DNA from: VXYL01 sp965200375
GTDB lineage: Bacteria > Pseudomonadota > Gammaproteobacteria > Pseudomonadales > Azotimanducaceae
Assembly (NCBI GenBank): GCA_965200375.1
Contig: OZ241353.1
Span: 2,170,001-2,234,000 of the forward strand
Length of the DNA stretch: 64,000 nucleotides
Direction: 5' to 3'
Shown one piece after another: positions 62,617-64,000 of the stretch (the first letter of the stretch is position 1; every line of letters starts with the position of its first letter). Both the position numbers and the translations under genes were made by a program. Below the pieces are notes generated by a model that was given only the letters and a program-made list of their open reading frames with translations, was not told the DNA's origin and searched no databases.

Positions 62617-63430
62617 AGCGGCGCTGGCCGAGGCCGGGCCGCTGGCGACCAGGCTCTCCGTCAACGTCAACAAGATCGCTTGGCTGCGCAACGCCCGGGG
62701 CGGCGCGCGCCCGGACGTGGCGGCCTGCGCCCGTGCGGCCCTCGCCGCCGGCGCCGGCGGCATAACCGTGCATCCGCGCCCGGACGGCCGGCACATCCGC
62801 ACCGGAGACGTGCATGATCTGCGGCGCTTGGTGGAGGAGTTCGCCGGCGCCGAGTTCAACGTCGAAGGCAATCCGAACGCCGTGCCGAGAGGCGACTATC
62901 CGGGCTTCGACCGGCTGATCGAAGCGGTGCGGCCGCACCAGGCCACGCTGGTGCCGGATGCGGAGGCGCAGCTGACGTCCGACCACGGTTGGGATCTCTC
63001 CGACGCCGCCGTGCGCGAAGAGTTGGCGGCGCACGTCGCCCGCTACCGCGCCTGGGGCGTGCGGGTGAGCCTGTTCCTCGACCCGGATCCGGAACAGATT
63101 CGCTTGGCTCGCGAAGCTGACGCGGACCGCATCGAGCTCTACACCGGCCCCTACGCCCAAGCCGTTCTGGCCCACGGCGCCGGCGCGGTGCCGGCCGAGG
63201 CGGCTTGGCGGCGCTGCCGCGACGCCGCCCGCCGGGCCTGCCAGCTGGGCCTCGGCGTGAACGCTGGCCACGATCTCGATCTGCTCAACCTCGGCCGGCT
63301 GCTGGCAATCGGCGCCATTGCGGAGGTCTCCATCGGCCATGCGCTGGTGGCGGACGCGCTGGACGCTGGCCTCGTCCCCACGGTACGTCGCTATCTCGCC
63401 ATCTGCCGCGGCGAAGAGGCCGCGGCATAG
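62600..63430 (+). CDS. pdxJ: Pyridoxine 5'-phosphate synthase
   Basis: Condenses 1-deoxyxylulose 5-phosphate with 3-amino-2-oxopropyl phosphate to make pyridoxine phosphate. TIM-barrel motifs: LSVNVNKIAWLRNARGG, GITVHPRPDGRHIRTGDV, FNVEGNPN, ATLVPDAEAQLTSDHGWDL, VSLFLDPDPEQI and LGVNAGHDLDLLNL. 276 residues, slightly long because of the N-terminal Ala-rich extension, so a later start is possible. It overlaps yciB and is followed by the cyclophilin gene. Confidence 0.95.
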   Translation: MPAAAEAALAEAGPLATRLSVNVNKIAWLRNARGGARPDVAACARAALAAGAGGITVHPRPDGRHIRTGDVHDLRRLVEEFAGAEFNVEGNPNAVPRGDYPGFDRLIEAVRPHQATLVPDAEAQLTSDHGWDLSDAAVREELAAHVARYRAWGVRVSLFLDPDPEQIRLAREADADRIELYTGPYAQAVLAHGAGAVPAEAAWRRCRDAARRACQLGLGVNAGHDLDLLNLGRLLAIGAIAEVSIGHALVADALDAGLVPTVRRYLAICRGEEAAA

Positions 63431-63438
63431 CTTCGGTG

Positions 63439-64000
63439 ATGGGGCGCTGGCGAACCATGCTGTGGGCGGCACTGGCCGCGGCAAGCGGCGGCGGAGCGGC
63501 CGCCGCCGAGGCGCCGGCGCGGCCGGTGGTGGAGTTCGAGACGACGCTGGGTGCGCTCGCTTTCGAGCTGTGGCCCGGCAAGGCGCCGGCGACGGTGGCC
63601 AACTTCCTGCAGCTGGTGGACGACGGCTTCCACGTGGGGACGATCTTCCACCGCGTGATCGCCGGCTTCATGGTCCAGGCCGGCGGCTACGACGCCACCA
63701 TGACCCTCCGCCAGGCGCCCCGCCAAGTGCCCAACGAGAGCGCCAACGGCGAGCGCAACCGCCGCTGGACCGTCGCCATGGCCCGCCATGCGGACCCGGA
63801 CTCCGCCGGCGCCCAGTTCTACCTGAACATGGCGGACAACGCCCACCTCGACGCGACGCCGGGGCAGCCGGGCTACACCGTGTTCGGGCGCTTGGTCGCG
63901 GGCCGCGCGGTCGCCGAGCGCATCGAAAGCGCCGAGACGGGGACGGCGGCGGGCATGCCGAACGTGCCCAAGACGCCGATCGTGATCCTCGCCGTGCGGC
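63439..64000 (+). CDS. Peptidyl-prolyl cis-trans isomerase, cyclophilin type (3' end beyond window)
   Basis: The N-terminus has a signal peptide (MLWAALAAASGGGAAAA), so the enzyme should act in the periplasm, like PpiA. The cyclophilin core follows: VVEFETTLGALAFELWPGKA, TVANFLQLVDDGFHVGTIFH, RVIAGFMVQAGGY, ARHADPDSAGAQFYLNMADN and GYTVFGRLVAGRAVAERI. RVIxxFMVQxG and AxxFYLN-type motifs give the active site. The reading frame is open at 64000 after 187 codons; only the last few residues should be missing. Confidence 0.93.
   Translation, partial: MGRWRTMLWAALAAASGGGAAAAEAPARPVVEFETTLGALAFELWPGKAPATVANFLQLVDDGFHVGTIFHRVIAGFMVQAGGYDATMTLRQAPRQVPNESANGERNRRWTVAMARHADPDSAGAQFYLNMADNAHLDATPGQPGYTVFGRLVAGRAVAERIESAETGTAAGMPNVPKTPIVILAVR

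Overview
The window is very GC-rich (roughly 70 percent by eye), densely coding DNA and reads as the chromosome of a gammaproteobacterium. The strongest pointer is the queG / nnr / tsaE / amidase / mutL / miaA series, which is the gammaproteobacterial order, although hfq does not follow miaA. Supporting features are orn, a GlnRS, a complete type II secretion (T2SS) operon and a TRAP transporter. GTG and TTG starts and overlapping ATGA/GTGA junctions are common. I saw no tRNA, rRNA or CRISPR.

Layout. 1-4211 (minus): a coxG-coxS-coxL-coxM operon for a form II CO-dehydrogenase-like molybdenum hydroxylase. 4329-8744: a membrane protein, the peptidoglycan-recycling ligase mpl, a small secreted peptide, an orphan rnfE-like gene, a cupin and a cytochrome b561. 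9019-13448: a peroxiredoxin-like gene with an in-frame TGA in its redox motif (probable selenoprotein), then a TRAP transporter (TatT, DctP, DctQ, DctM). 13445-15219: a DUF523 protein and a Uma2-family protein. 15419-26364: the T2SS operon gspE-F-G-H-I-J-K-L-M-C-D, interrupted between C and D by two 160-bp repeat elements.

26424-38811 is an accessory surface island: a small membrane coiled-coil protein, three tandem secreted-protein genes (the first two almost identical, the third mosaic), a sulfotransferase, an AAA-type ATPase, a glycosyltransferase-sulfotransferase fusion and a diverged fourth secreted paralogue. 39117-39918 holds a second coiled-coil protein and remnants of an IS1-like transposase and a VapBC module. 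39919-46730: a phosphoesterase, a PLP dehydratase, glnS, psd, a rhodanese, orn and a seven-unit tandem array of the 160-bp element. 46731-54103: queG, nnr, tsaE, amidase, mutL, miaA. 54123-58707: an AlbA_2-type ATP-binding protein, a ParA-like ATPase, an SRPBCC protein, a third coiled-coil protein and a Fic protein. 58723-64000: eukaryotic-type ileS, yciB, pdxJ and a cyclophilin running off the end.

Three things stand out. (1) The TGA at 9217 replaces the first Cys of a CxxC motif, and a perfect 7-bp hairpin with a GGUGC loop follows at bacterial SECIS distance. (2) A 160-bp repeat family (at least eleven units at four loci) has terminal inverted repeats and always restores CTAG at its borders, three times using the TAG stop codon of a gene; this points to an IS630/Tc1-type non-autonomous element. 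(3) The secreted-protein genes share a promoter, an operator-like inverted repeat and a terminator, and lie among sulfotransferase and glycosyltransferase genes, which suggests a variable, possibly sulfated or glycosylated surface component.
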